A stretch of 7,638 nt of DNA, taken from contig CANDLP010000102.1 of NCBI GenBank assembly GCA_947385505.1, forward strand, positions 1-7,638. The letters are read 5' to 3'. This DNA is from an uncultured Clostridia bacterium. Its GTDB lineage: Bacteria; Bacillota; Clostridia; Oscillospirales; Ruminococcaceae. Each line of letters starts with the position of its first letter. Positions within the stretch are counted from its first letter, which is position 1. The notes under the pieces are model-generated. The model did not search any database. It was not told the DNA's origin and saw nothing but the letters and a program-made list of their open reading frames with translations. Of the stretch, positions 1 through 5,750 are shown one piece after another. The position numbers and the translations under genes are program-made.

Positions 1-5
1 GAAGT

Positions 6-38
6 ATTTGAATTGTGGATTTTATCCACAATTCAAAT
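6..38. repeat. Perfect 15-bp AT-rich hairpin
   Basis: Bases 6-20 and 24-38 are exact reverse complements with a 3-base loop. Neither strand has a T-run after the stem, so a classical intrinsic terminator is not supported. It lies just beyond the terminator of the minus-strand ABC gene. It could be a read-through barrier, a degenerate terminator of a gene to the left, or a small repeat. Confidence 0.6.
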
Positions 39-48
39 GGTTATTAGT

Positions 49-98
49 ATAAAAACCTGTCTTCACAAGATATTGCATGTGTCTTGTGAAGACAGGTT
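49..98 (-). terminator. Intrinsic terminator of the tetR-ABC operon
   Basis: On the minus strand, a perfect 17-bp stem (82-98 with 54-70, 11-base loop) is followed immediately by five T's (53-49). The ABC stop codon at 106-108 is only 7 bases upstream. This is the expected rho-independent end of the minus-strand operon. Confidence 0.88.
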
Positions 99-105
99 CT
101 GAATA

Positions 106-3060
106 TTATTCTGTTCTCAGCGCTTCAACAGGATCCCTTTTTGAAGCTACTCTTGAAGGAATAATCCCCGCTATCAGCGTAAGCGCCATGCTTATTGCTA
201 CCAAGATTACCGCGGCAGCGGGCGGCAGCGCGGCCTTTAATCCGGCAATTCCCGTTAAGCTGTACACTATTGCGTTGATAGGAATAATTAACAGCAGGGA
301 AACGCCTATGCCGATTATTCCGGAAACTAAGCCGACTATAAGTGTTTCCGCATTAAATACGGTGGAGATATCGCCCTTTGACGCGCCTATTGCTCTTAAA
401 ATTCCTATTTCTCTTGTGCGTTCAAGGACTGAAATATAGGTTATTATACCTATCATAATTGAGGAAACCACCAGCGAAATTCCCACAAAGGCAATAAGCA
501 GATAAGAGATACCGCTTATGATATCAGTTATGGAGGACATCAGCAAAGCCACATAATCGGTATACTTTATTTTGTCTTCTTCCGAAGCATTGTTGTTATA
601 GTCGGATATGGCTTCGGAAATATTGTCCTTGTCGCGGAAGGTTTTCGCGTAAATCTTAACGGACTCCGGATCGTTGAAATCCGCATGTCCTAATTCGTCA
701 AGCACATCATCATAATCGGATTCGGAAAATCTGTCCGGAGTGTACTCAAAAAACAGGCTTTCATACTGTGCGTCGGTAAGCTCCGTCATATCTAATGCCA
801 TTGATAATTGTTCAATTGTCATTGCCGCCAGCTTTTGTTCCGCCATTGCCGCATACTGTGCTGCATACTGTTCGGCTACGGCGTCCGCCGCAAAACCGAA
901 TATTTCTTCATCGGTCATTTGCGAGATATAAGACATAATGGAGGAAGCGTCAACTCCCATGCTTTCAGCATAATTCTGGGAAACCTGCGCTTCTATATCG
1001 GCTCTTGTTACATTTTTCAGGTACTGCTCCACATAAGAGTCAACCTCCCCGCTATCGGGAATGGAAATGATATATTTGTATACGGCGGCTTTTTCGCTTA
1101 TTTCGGAGCTGTCAATGAAATCTTTTACCCTTTTTGTTTTTTCGGCAATGTCGGGTTCGGTATAATCATCGGTCATAAACGGCAAAGCGGAAATAACGTC
1201 GGTTTCCTTGTCTTCAAGCTGTGCTTTTACAATTTCGCTTTCGTTTGTTTTTTCTATGACATAATCTGTAAGACCCTTAGTATAGCCGATATACCCTTGA
1301 AGCATAGTAGCTGTGGCTTCCTCATTGGGACGAATAAAGCCGACTATTTTAAGTTTAATCCCGACATCGTCGGAGTTGTACAGATATTCAAGGCCGGTTT
1401 CGTTTTCGGAAAGGTTCGTGTAGCCTTTTCCTCCATCGCTTTTCTGATAATATTCGCAGGGCAGTATAAGCTTATATTCCTTGTCGCATATTTCCTCATA
1501 TGTCCACTCTGTTTTTCCGTAATCGTCGATAACATCGCCCCGCATTACGGTTTTCATTATATCGGGCAGTTCATCCGTTTCCTTTAATCCGAGGGTGTAC
1601 ATTACTATATCGGGCAATTGATTTCTTCTTGTAAGAACAAGCACTGCCTCGTTGTAATTCTGCGGCCAGCTTCCGTACACCAGATCGTACTGATTCATCA
1701 GTATATCGTTTATACCGCTTCCGTCCTCGTTAGGAAGCATTTCTTCCCAGATATCCATTGACCCCATGGATTCCATCATAGCGGCGTAGTCGCTCATAAT
1801 CGAGTTGTTTTCCATTCCGCTTGCGGAGGACATTATTTTCATAAGGTCTGATTCAATGATTTTTCCGTTTATGTCCTCGGTAAATATTGGCATTTTCGTA
1901 TCATAGGAATAGGCAACAGCGCTGGCGTTATTATTTATGACTTCGCTGTTTTCAAGGTATTCCTTAAAATCCTTCATATTGTTGGTTTGTTTTGCGGAAG
2001 AGTTAAAAGCGTTGAATACCTCGTATATGTCGGTATTGGCGCGGATAGTGTTTTCTTTATTCTCACCGCTGTTCAGATATTCCTCTTCATGTCTTTCCAT
2101 AATTGTGCCGAACATACCGCCCAGATCGGTGCTTTCTCTCATAATGTTTATGGGATATGAGGACAAGGTTTCCTCCTGCACAGCGTTGATATAATTGTTT
2201 ATGCCCGTGGACAATGACAGTATCAGGGCTATTCCTATTATTCCGATCGAGCCGGCAAAGGAAGTGAGAAGAGTGCGTCCTTTTTTGGTCAGAAGGTTGT
2301 TGAGCGAAAGGGAAACGGCGGTGAGAAAAGACATGGAAACGCGTTTTTTTGATGAATCGGCCTTTTTATCCGTTTTTGGCGCCGTATAAGGATCGCTGTC
2401 GCTTATTATTGTTCCGTCGCTTACTTTTATCGTTCTTGTGGCGTAAAGTTCCGCAAGTTCGGGGTTATGGGTAACCAAAATAACAAGCTTATCTCTGGCG
2501 ATCTCCTTAAGAAGCTCCATTACCTGTATGCTGGTTTCGCTGTCAAGCGCGCCGGTGGGTTCGTCGGCAAGAAGAATGTCGGGGTCGTTTATAAGCGCCC
2601 TCGCAATAGCCACACGCTGCATTTGTCCGCCCGACATCTGATTCGGTTTTTTGTGAAGCTGATCTCCGAGTCCTACTTTTGTCAAGGCTTCTTTGGCTCT
2701 TTTTCTGCGCTCCGCCTTTGACACGCCGGAAATTGTGAGAGCAAGCTCTACATTGGCAAGCACGGTTTGGTGGGGGATAAGATTATAACTTTGAAAAATA
2801 AAGCCGATGGAGTGATTTCGGTAGGCGTCCCAGTCCCGGTCCTTATACTGTTTTGTGGAAACATTGTTGATAATAAGGTCTCCGGAGGTGGCGTGGTCAA
2901 GACCGCCTATAATGTTCAGCATAGTGGTCTTTCCACAGCCGGAATGACCTAAAATTGCCACAAACTCATTTTCCCTGAAGGTGATGTTTATTCCCTTAAG
3001 GGCGTTTACCGAGTTTTCTTTTTCGCCGTACTGCTTTACTATGTCTTTTAATTGCAGCAT
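106..3060 (-). CDS. Fused ABC transporter ATPase/permease, MacB/FtsX type
   Basis: A 984-residue protein that combines ATPase and permease in one chain. The N-terminal ATPase (about 1-225) has Walker A GHSGCGKT (38-45), Q-loop Q90, signature MSGGQ (142-146), Walker B ILLADE (162-167), D-loop ALD (171-173) and switch H198, so it should hydrolyse ATP. One membrane helix follows at about 262-285. After a long acidic extracytoplasmic region (about 290-835) come three helices at about 850-877, 907-930 and 947-967, with the FtsX-type ERTREIGILRAIGAS motif between the second and third helices overall. This is the MacB-like fold, in which ATP-driven motion is passed to an outside domain rather than moving substrate through the membrane. 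The start is supported by AGAAAGGA at 3070-3077, 9 bases before ATG. It lies 40 bases after tetR in the same operon. The substrate cannot be read from sequence; drug, peptide or lipoprotein-related export are all possible. Confidence 0.93.
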   Translation of the reverse strand: MLQLKDIVKQYGEKENSVNALKGINITFRENEFVAILGHSGCGKTTMLNIIGGLDHATSGDLIINNVSTKQYKDRDWDAYRNHSIGFIFQSYNLIPHQTVLANVELALTISGVSKAERRKRAKEALTKVGLGDQLHKKPNQMSGGQMQRVAIARALINDPDILLADEPTGALDSETSIQVMELLKEIARDKLVILVTHNPELAELYATRTIKVSDGTIISDSDPYTAPKTDKKADSSKKRVSMSFLTAVSLSLNNLLTKKGRTLLTSFAGSIGIIGIALILSLSTGINNYINAVQEETLSSYPINIMRESTDLGGMFGTIMERHEEEYLNSGENKENTIRANTDIYEVFNAFNSSAKQTNNMKDFKEYLENSEVINNNASAVAYSYDTKMPIFTEDINGKIIESDLMKIMSSASGMENNSIMSDYAAMMESMGSMDIWEEMLPNEDGSGINDILMNQYDLVYGSWPQNYNEAVLVLTRRNQLPDIVMYTLGLKETDELPDIMKTVMRGDVIDDYGKTEWTYEEICDKEYKLILPCEYYQKSDGGKGYTNLSENETGLEYLYNSDDVGIKLKIVGFIRPNEEATATMLQGYIGYTKGLTDYVIEKTNESEIVKAQLEDKETDVISALPFMTDDYTEPDIAEKTKRVKDFIDSSEISEKAAVYKYIISIPDSGEVDSYVEQYLKNVTRADIEAQVSQNYAESMGVDASSIMSYISQMTDEEIFGFAADAVAEQYAAQYAAMAEQKLAAMTIEQLSMALDMTELTDAQYESLFFEYTPDRFSESDYDDVLDELGHADFNDPESVKIYAKTFRDKDNISEAISDYNNNASEEDKIKYTDYVALLMSSITDIISGISYLLIAFVGISLVVSSIMIGIITYISVLERTREIGILRAIGASKGDISTVFNAETLIVGLVSGIIGIGVSLLLIIPINAIVYSLTGIAGLKAALPPAAAVILVAISMALTLIAGIIPSRVASKRDPVEALRTE

Positions 3061-3100
3061 TGATGTTGTTCCTTTCTTCTTTTTTATTTTTGCGCAAGTA

Positions 3101-3739
3101 TTACTTATCTGAGTGTCCTTTCCACATATCGGTGTAATATTTTATAATTCGTTTGACTTCCGGATCTTCGGCGCTTTTTGCGGGTTTTATGTCCATTACT
3201 CTTAATACTATATAGTTTAAAATGTAAGACATTATAGCCGCTGCCGACGCTTCAAAGTCCATCTGTATGATTTCACCGTTTTCCGCCCGCTGCCGAAGAA
3301 AATCCGCCCACACTTTTTTCTGATATTCAGTCAAGTCAATAATATTCTTTTGCGAAATAAATTCATACACGTCATTTTCTTTTATAAGTATTCTGATAAT
3401 ATTTATATTGTTTTCCACTATATCGGCAAAACGGTTAAAACCCGATATAAGCACTTCTTCTATAGGGGTACTGCGGTAATGTTCATAACAATAGCCTGAA
3501 GACGCTTCAATTCTGACCTTTGTAAAGTTTTCTGTTACAATTGTCTGAAAAAGCTCTTTTTTTCCTCCGGGGAAATAGTGATATAGAAGTCCGTCCGCAA
3601 GCTCTGCCTGACGGCTTATGGAACGTACGGAGGTGCCGTTATAGCCGTTTTCGGAAAAAAGCGTTCTTGCGGCCTCCAACAGCTTTTGTCTTGTGTTTTC
3701 CGCTTGTTCCTTCCTTAATGTTGCTTCTTCTTTTGTCAT
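3101..3739 (-). CDS. TetR/AcrR-family transcriptional repressor
   Basis: A 212-residue protein of usual family length. Residues about 17-63 form the TetR_N DNA-binding domain: the LLEAARTLFSENGYNGTSV segment, the recognition region ISRQAELADGLLYHYF, then KKELFQTIV. The remainder is a helical, poorly conserved ligand-binding and dimerisation domain, as is normal for the family. The ATG at 3739 is preceded by GAGGT (3745-3749), 5 bases away. The gene is first in an operon with the fused ABC transporter 40 bases downstream, the usual arrangement for a repressor that senses a compound and releases its exporter. The palindrome at 3757-3774 just downstream of the promoter implies autorepression. 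The inducer is unknown. Confidence 0.93.
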   Translation of the reverse strand: MTKEEATLRKEQAENTRQKLLEAARTLFSENGYNGTSVRSISRQAELADGLLYHYFPGGKKELFQTIVTENFTKVRIEASSGYCYEHYRSTPIEEVLISGFNRFADIVENNINIIRILIKENDVYEFISQKNIIDLTEYQKKVWADFLRQRAENGEIIQMDFEASAAAIMSYILNYIVLRVMDIKPAKSAEDPEVKRIIKYYTDMWKGHSDK

Positions 3740-3756
3740 ATATAACCTCGAAATTT

Positions 3757-3774
3757 ATTCAACGATCGTTCAAT
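3757..3774. promoter_or_regulatory. Probable TetR operator, site 1
   Basis: The sequence ATTCAACGATCGTTCAAT is palindromic apart from one mismatched pair; its core AACGATCGTT is a perfect 10-bp palindrome. It begins at the expected transcription start of the minus-strand operon and covers about +1 to +18. A palindrome of this size overlapping the start site is the normal place for a TetR-family autoregulatory operator. Assignment to this repressor is inferred from position. Confidence 0.72.
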
Positions 3775-3780
3775 GAATAT

Positions 3781-3808
3781 ATTATATTCATTTTTTTTCC
3801 ATTGTCAA
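3781..3808 (-). promoter_or_regulatory. Sigma-A promoter of the tetR-ABC operon
   Basis: Read on the minus strand, TTGACA (3808-3803) and TATAAT (3786-3781) both match consensus exactly, with a 16-base spacer containing an A8 run. The predicted start is near 3774, giving a leader of about 35 bases. The -10 sits inside a second AT-rich inverted repeat (AATGAATAT at 3772-3780 with ATATTCATT at 3784-3792), which abuts the operator. Such a strong promoter suggests the operon is held off by repression. Confidence 0.85.
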
Positions 3809-3872
3809 TAGAAAAAAAGAAATTTTCATTTTTTTTACACATCGGTAAAGCGTAAAATTTCTTAATGCAGCA

Positions 3873-3891
3873 ATTCAACTATCGGTTGAAT
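3873..3891. promoter_or_regulatory. Second operator-like palindrome in the divergent region
   Basis: ATTCAAC (3873-3879) and GTTGAAT (3885-3891) are perfect inverted arms around TATCG. It shares the ATTCAAC start and the ATCG centre with site 1 at 3757-3774, although it is one base longer. It lies 65 bases upstream of the tetR -35 and 20-40 bases upstream of the proposed XRE promoter, so it may bind the same TetR protein or another regulator such as the XRE protein. Confidence 0.5.
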
Positions 3892-3910
3892 AAAATCAAA
3901 AAACAGTTTA

Positions 3911-3939
3911 TGGCTTTTTACACAGATTTATGTTACAAT
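3911..3939 (+). promoter_or_regulatory. Probable extended -10 promoter of the XRE gene
   Basis: TACAAT at 3934-3939 is preceded by TG at 3931-3932 with one base between, an extended -10 element. The position expected for a -35 at 17 bases' spacing (3911-3916) reads TGGCTT, a weak match. The start would be near 3946, leaving a leader of about 67 bases. A second weak candidate is TTGCGG (3955-3960) with TATAGT (3977-3982). Confidence 0.5.
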
Positions 3940-4012
3940 CATGTCAAGATAAATTTGCGGCAAATAGTTAAAACATTATAGTGTGTTTTAAAACAGAAAG
4001 GCGGATTATAAA

Positions 4013-4732
4013 ATGGAAATCAAAATAAGCGAGGTAATTAAAAACAAGCGGCGTGATATGAATATCAGTCAGGAGGCTTTAGGCGAAAAACTGGGAGTTA
4101 CGGTACAGGCGGTAAGCAAGTGGGAAACAGGTCTTTCATACCCCGACATTACACTGCTCCCGCAGATAGCCGAATATTTTAATATCAGTCTTGATCGTCT
4201 TTTTTACGGAGGCGAGGATATTGACGAAGGAAATCACGTTGTTTTTGAAGAGATTCCCGACGACAATAATCTCAGAGTTTTCCAGTGCCTTGGTCAAAAA
4301 ATTTTAAAAAAGGAAATATATGAAAAAGGCAAGCCTTTTGAGCTTATTATACCTGATAATGACGATAAAACTCTGAATTTTGAAATATGGGGCGGAGCAA
4401 GTATCGAAGGTGATATATCGGGAAATGTCAGTGCAGGCGACGGAGTAAACTGCGGCGGCGTCAGGGGGAATGTTCATGCAGGCGACGGAGTAAACTGCGG
4501 CGGAGTCGGGGGCGATGTTCATGCAGGCGACGGAGTGAACAGCGGAGGTGTCAGCGGCAGCGTCAGCGCAGGTGACAGCGTAAACTGCGGCAGTGTCGGA
4601 GGAAATGTTGATGCTGGTGACAATATAATGTGCGGTAACATATCCGGAAATGCCCAAGCGGGTGACAGGATAGAGTGTAATGAGATTAAAGGCGACGCGC
4701 ATTGTGATGGGGATATAATTATAAAAAAATAA
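4013..4732 (+). CDS. XRE-family HTH protein with C-terminal 15-residue beta-helix-like repeats
   Basis: A 239-residue protein. Residues about 4-64 are a standard XRE/Cro-type helix-turn-helix (ISQEALGEKLGVTVQAVSKW, then PDITLLPQIAEYFNISLDRLF). A linker (about 65-125) is followed by six 15-residue repeats from 137 to 226 and a partial seventh. The repeat consensus is G-[ND]-V-x-A-G-D-x-V-x-C-G-x-V-x, which alternates hydrophobic and small residues with Gly/Asn/Asp turns; I infer a narrow beta-helix, loosely like bactofilin or antifreeze rungs. Cys occurs once per repeat at 147, 162, 192, 207 and 222, with Ser at 177 in the third. There is no signal peptide or membrane helix, so it should be cytosolic. 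The start has AAAGGCGG (3997-4004) 8 bases upstream. It is divergent from tetR. It is probably a DNA-binding regulator; the role of the repeat domain (assembly, sensing) is unknown. Confidence 0.88.
   Translation: MEIKISEVIKNKRRDMNISQEALGEKLGVTVQAVSKWETGLSYPDITLLPQIAEYFNISLDRLFYGGEDIDEGNHVVFEEIPDDNNLRVFQCLGQKILKKEIYEKGKPFELIIPDNDDKTLNFEIWGGASIEGDISGNVSAGDGVNCGGVRGNVHAGDGVNCGGVGGDVHAGDGVNSGGVSGSVSAGDSVNCGSVGGNVDAGDNIMCGNISGNAQAGDRIECNEIKGDAHCDGDIIIKK
4421..4690 (+). repeat. Six in-frame 45-bp tandem repeats
   Basis: The repeat domain of the XRE gene is built of 45-base units starting at 4421, 4466, 4511, 4556, 4601 and 4646. The first two units share a run of about 27 identical bases and the third is close, while units 5 and 6 have drifted. 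The gradient suggests recent duplication at the 5' end of the array. Changes in copy number would stay in frame. Confidence 0.85.
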
Positions 4733-4742
4733 TAATTCAATC

Positions 4743-4778
4743 AAAGAGCTTTACCGGTTTCCGGGAAGCTCTTTTTAT
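4743..4778 (+). terminator. Intrinsic terminator of the XRE gene
   Basis: AAAGAGCTT (4743-4751) pairs perfectly with AAGCTCTTT (4766-4774). An inner CCGG/CCGG stem (4754-4757 with 4761-4764) is capped by TTT. The stem runs into a T-tract at 4772-4776. It starts 10 bases after the stop codon at 4730-4732. Confidence 0.9.
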
Positions 4779-4810
4779 ATAATAATATTTGTAAAATTTC
4801 GTTTATAACG

Positions 4811-4865
4811 CTTCACAATCATATTGCAGACAGCAGTTTTTAAGGTCTGCAATATGATTGTGAAG
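4811..4865. repeat. Perfect 21-bp inverted repeat (long hairpin)
   Basis: Bases 4811-4831 and 4845-4865 are exact reverse complements around a 13-base loop. No T-tract follows on the plus strand, and it is not next to a coding end, since the XRE terminator is already complete at 4778. Its outer sequence CTTCACAA...TATTGCA resembles bases 61-77 in the terminator of the ABC operon. It may be a small mobile-type repeat, a processing site or a hairpin RNA. Confidence 0.7.
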
Positions 4866-4978
4866 TACACCCAAAGCGCTAATTCTCAATCGATAACAAA
4901 AATTGTCTATATTTTAATCGAGTATCAAATATGACAAATTTTCTAACTTTGGCTTTTATAAATTGTACTGTTTAACTA

Positions 4979-5007
4979 TTGAAATGATTATAAAATTAAG
5001 ATATAAT
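4979..5007 (+). promoter_or_regulatory. Strong sigma-A promoter with no protein gene downstream
   Basis: TTGAAA (4979-4984) and TATAAT (5002-5007) are separated by exactly 17 bases. The start is expected near 5014. No plus-strand protein gene follows until 5751; the next recognisable element is the tRNA T-arm at 5113-5129. It could be the surviving promoter of a destroyed tRNA gene or the promoter of a small RNA. The flanking DNA is AT-rich, so a chance match is possible. Confidence 0.55.
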
Positions 5008-5112
5008 TTTTTTGCGGGGTTTTCGTTTTCCTAAGCCTTTACTTTAAGGAAAGACGGGACGATAAGCTGCGCTTCCGCACTGCGGCCGACGTATCGCTGC
5101 GCTCCGCTCTTC

Positions 5113-5129
5113 GTGGGTTCGAATCCCAC
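5113..5129 (+). pseudogene. tRNA T-arm remnant
   Basis: GTGGG-TTCGAAT-CCCAC has the exact form of a tRNA T-stem and loop (5-bp stem, 7-base loop starting TTC). The following CTGCTTT (5130-5136) would be the 3' acceptor strand, but no complementary AAAGCAG occurs at the right distance upstream, and I cannot fold a D-arm or anticodon arm. The upstream bases instead hold the short direct repeats GCTGCGCTTCCGC (5066-5078) and GCTGCGCTCCGC (5096-5107). I read it as a broken tRNA 3' end or a T-arm carried within a genomic repeat. Confidence 0.5.
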
Positions 5130-5137
5130 CTGCTTTT

Positions 5138-5520
5138 TGACAGCAGCCAAGCGGTTTTGGAGATGATCCAAAAAATCATCTGATTTGAATATACCCCTTT
5201 CGGTGTATTCGCACATTATGATTTGTTTGCCGAATCATGCTATCACAAAGCTGACGCAGCCCTGTTTCAAAAATGACCTTTGGGATTTTTTGAGACAGCA
5301 TTTACAAAGCCTTGTCAAAAAAGGATACCGCGTTGCGCGTAACGCTTGCCATGAAAGCTTGTTCACCGCGGCGGAAGCGAACGCTTAATTTTCTTGCCGC
5401 TTTGTTTATGCGGACTGCGGCGGTGCAAAATTGTTCCTTTGGAATTTATATATATTCTATAACAATATTTTTAGGGCGTATCTGAAAACAAAGCAAATTA
5501 TACTATAGCAATGCAAAAAA
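5138..5520. other. Gene-free stretch, possible decayed repeat
   Basis: No open frame here has a ribosome site and family-like composition. Short plus-strand frames are broken by stops at about 5180 and 5275, which could mean a decayed element continuing from the T-arm remnant. Visible structures are a perfect 7-bp hairpin (5161-5167 with 5175-5181), a short GCGTT/AACGC stem (5330-5345), and an AT-rich inverted repeat ATTGTT (5430-5435) with AACAAT (5461-5466). None has a function I can name. Confidence 0.35.
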
Positions 5521-5529
5521 GAATAAATA

Positions 5530-5605
5530 GCGGCGAAGCCGCACCTGTCTTTTTTGCTTCCTTTTTGGACACCAAAAAGGAAGTGGGGTCCGGGGCAAAG
5601 CCCCG
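5530..5605. repeat. Three-hairpin extragenic repeat
   Basis: Three perfect stems occur in a row: GCGGC/GCCGC with GAA loop (5530-5542), a 12-bp stem CTTCCTTTTTGG/CCAAAAAGGAAG with 3-base loop (5557-5583), and CGGGGC/GCCCCG with AAA loop (5591-5605). The GC-rich stems contrast with the AT-rich surroundings, and no coding frame fits. The layout is that of a multi-copy extragenic palindromic repeat. A terminator role is less likely because no gene ends nearby. Confidence 0.65.
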
Positions 5606-5670
5606 AATACCAAAACGTAATAATTTAATAATAGGCTTTTTATAATCAAATGTTTATTTTTTAATTGGAT

Positions 5671-5679
5671 TGCTATAAT
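5671..5679 (+). promoter_or_regulatory. Extended -10 promoter of the slipin gene
   Basis: TGCTATAAT is a perfect TGn-TATAAT extended -10. There is no good -35 at 16-18 bases' spacing (5651-5656 reads TGTTTA), which is tolerated for extended -10 promoters. The start would be near 5686, leaving a leader of about 65 bases before the ATG at 5751. Confidence 0.65.
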
Positions 5680-5737
5680 ACCATTTTTAATTGTGGAGCG
5701 CTTTGCGGCTTTTCGGACAGCCCCTAATAAAAGTAGA

Positions 5738-5742
5738 AGGGG
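5738..5742 (+). promoter_or_regulatory. Ribosome binding site that fixes the slipin start
   Basis: AGGGG lies 8 bases before the ATG at 5751, which favours this start over the in-frame TTG at 5691; that TTG is only about 5 bases after the predicted transcription start and has no ribosome site. CCCCT at 5721-5725 is the exact complement, so a 5-bp hairpin could partly cover the site. Confidence 0.7.
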
Positions 5743-5750
5743 AAAGTAAA

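Noticed and set aside
808..1587. Plus-strand open frame of 259 codons
   Set aside because: It lies wholly inside the minus-strand ABC gene, has no ribosome site and a composition rich in Phe, Cys and Ile typical of an antisense shadow.
4421..4690. Regular repeats as a CRISPR array
   Set aside because: The units are contiguous 45-base coding repeats in frame, with no unique spacers and no cas genes.
4304..4744. Minus-strand open frames opposite the XRE repeats (146 and 73 codons)
   Set aside because: Their repeat pattern is only the complement of the 45-base tandem units; there is no independent start signal or recognisable domain.
5031..5216. Minus-strand open frame of 61 codons with a VGFEPT peptide
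   Set aside because: The peptide is what a tRNA T-arm gives when read backwards, a common source of false gene calls; there is no family match I recognise.
5185..5388. Plus-strand open frame of 67 codons
   Set aside because: No ribosome site, no domain, and it overlaps a probable decayed repeat.
5691..5750. Upstream TTG start for the slipin gene adding 20 residues
   Set aside because: The TTG is about 5 bases from the predicted transcription start and lacks a ribosome site, whereas the ATG at 5751 has AGGGG at good spacing and begins a repeat copy directly.
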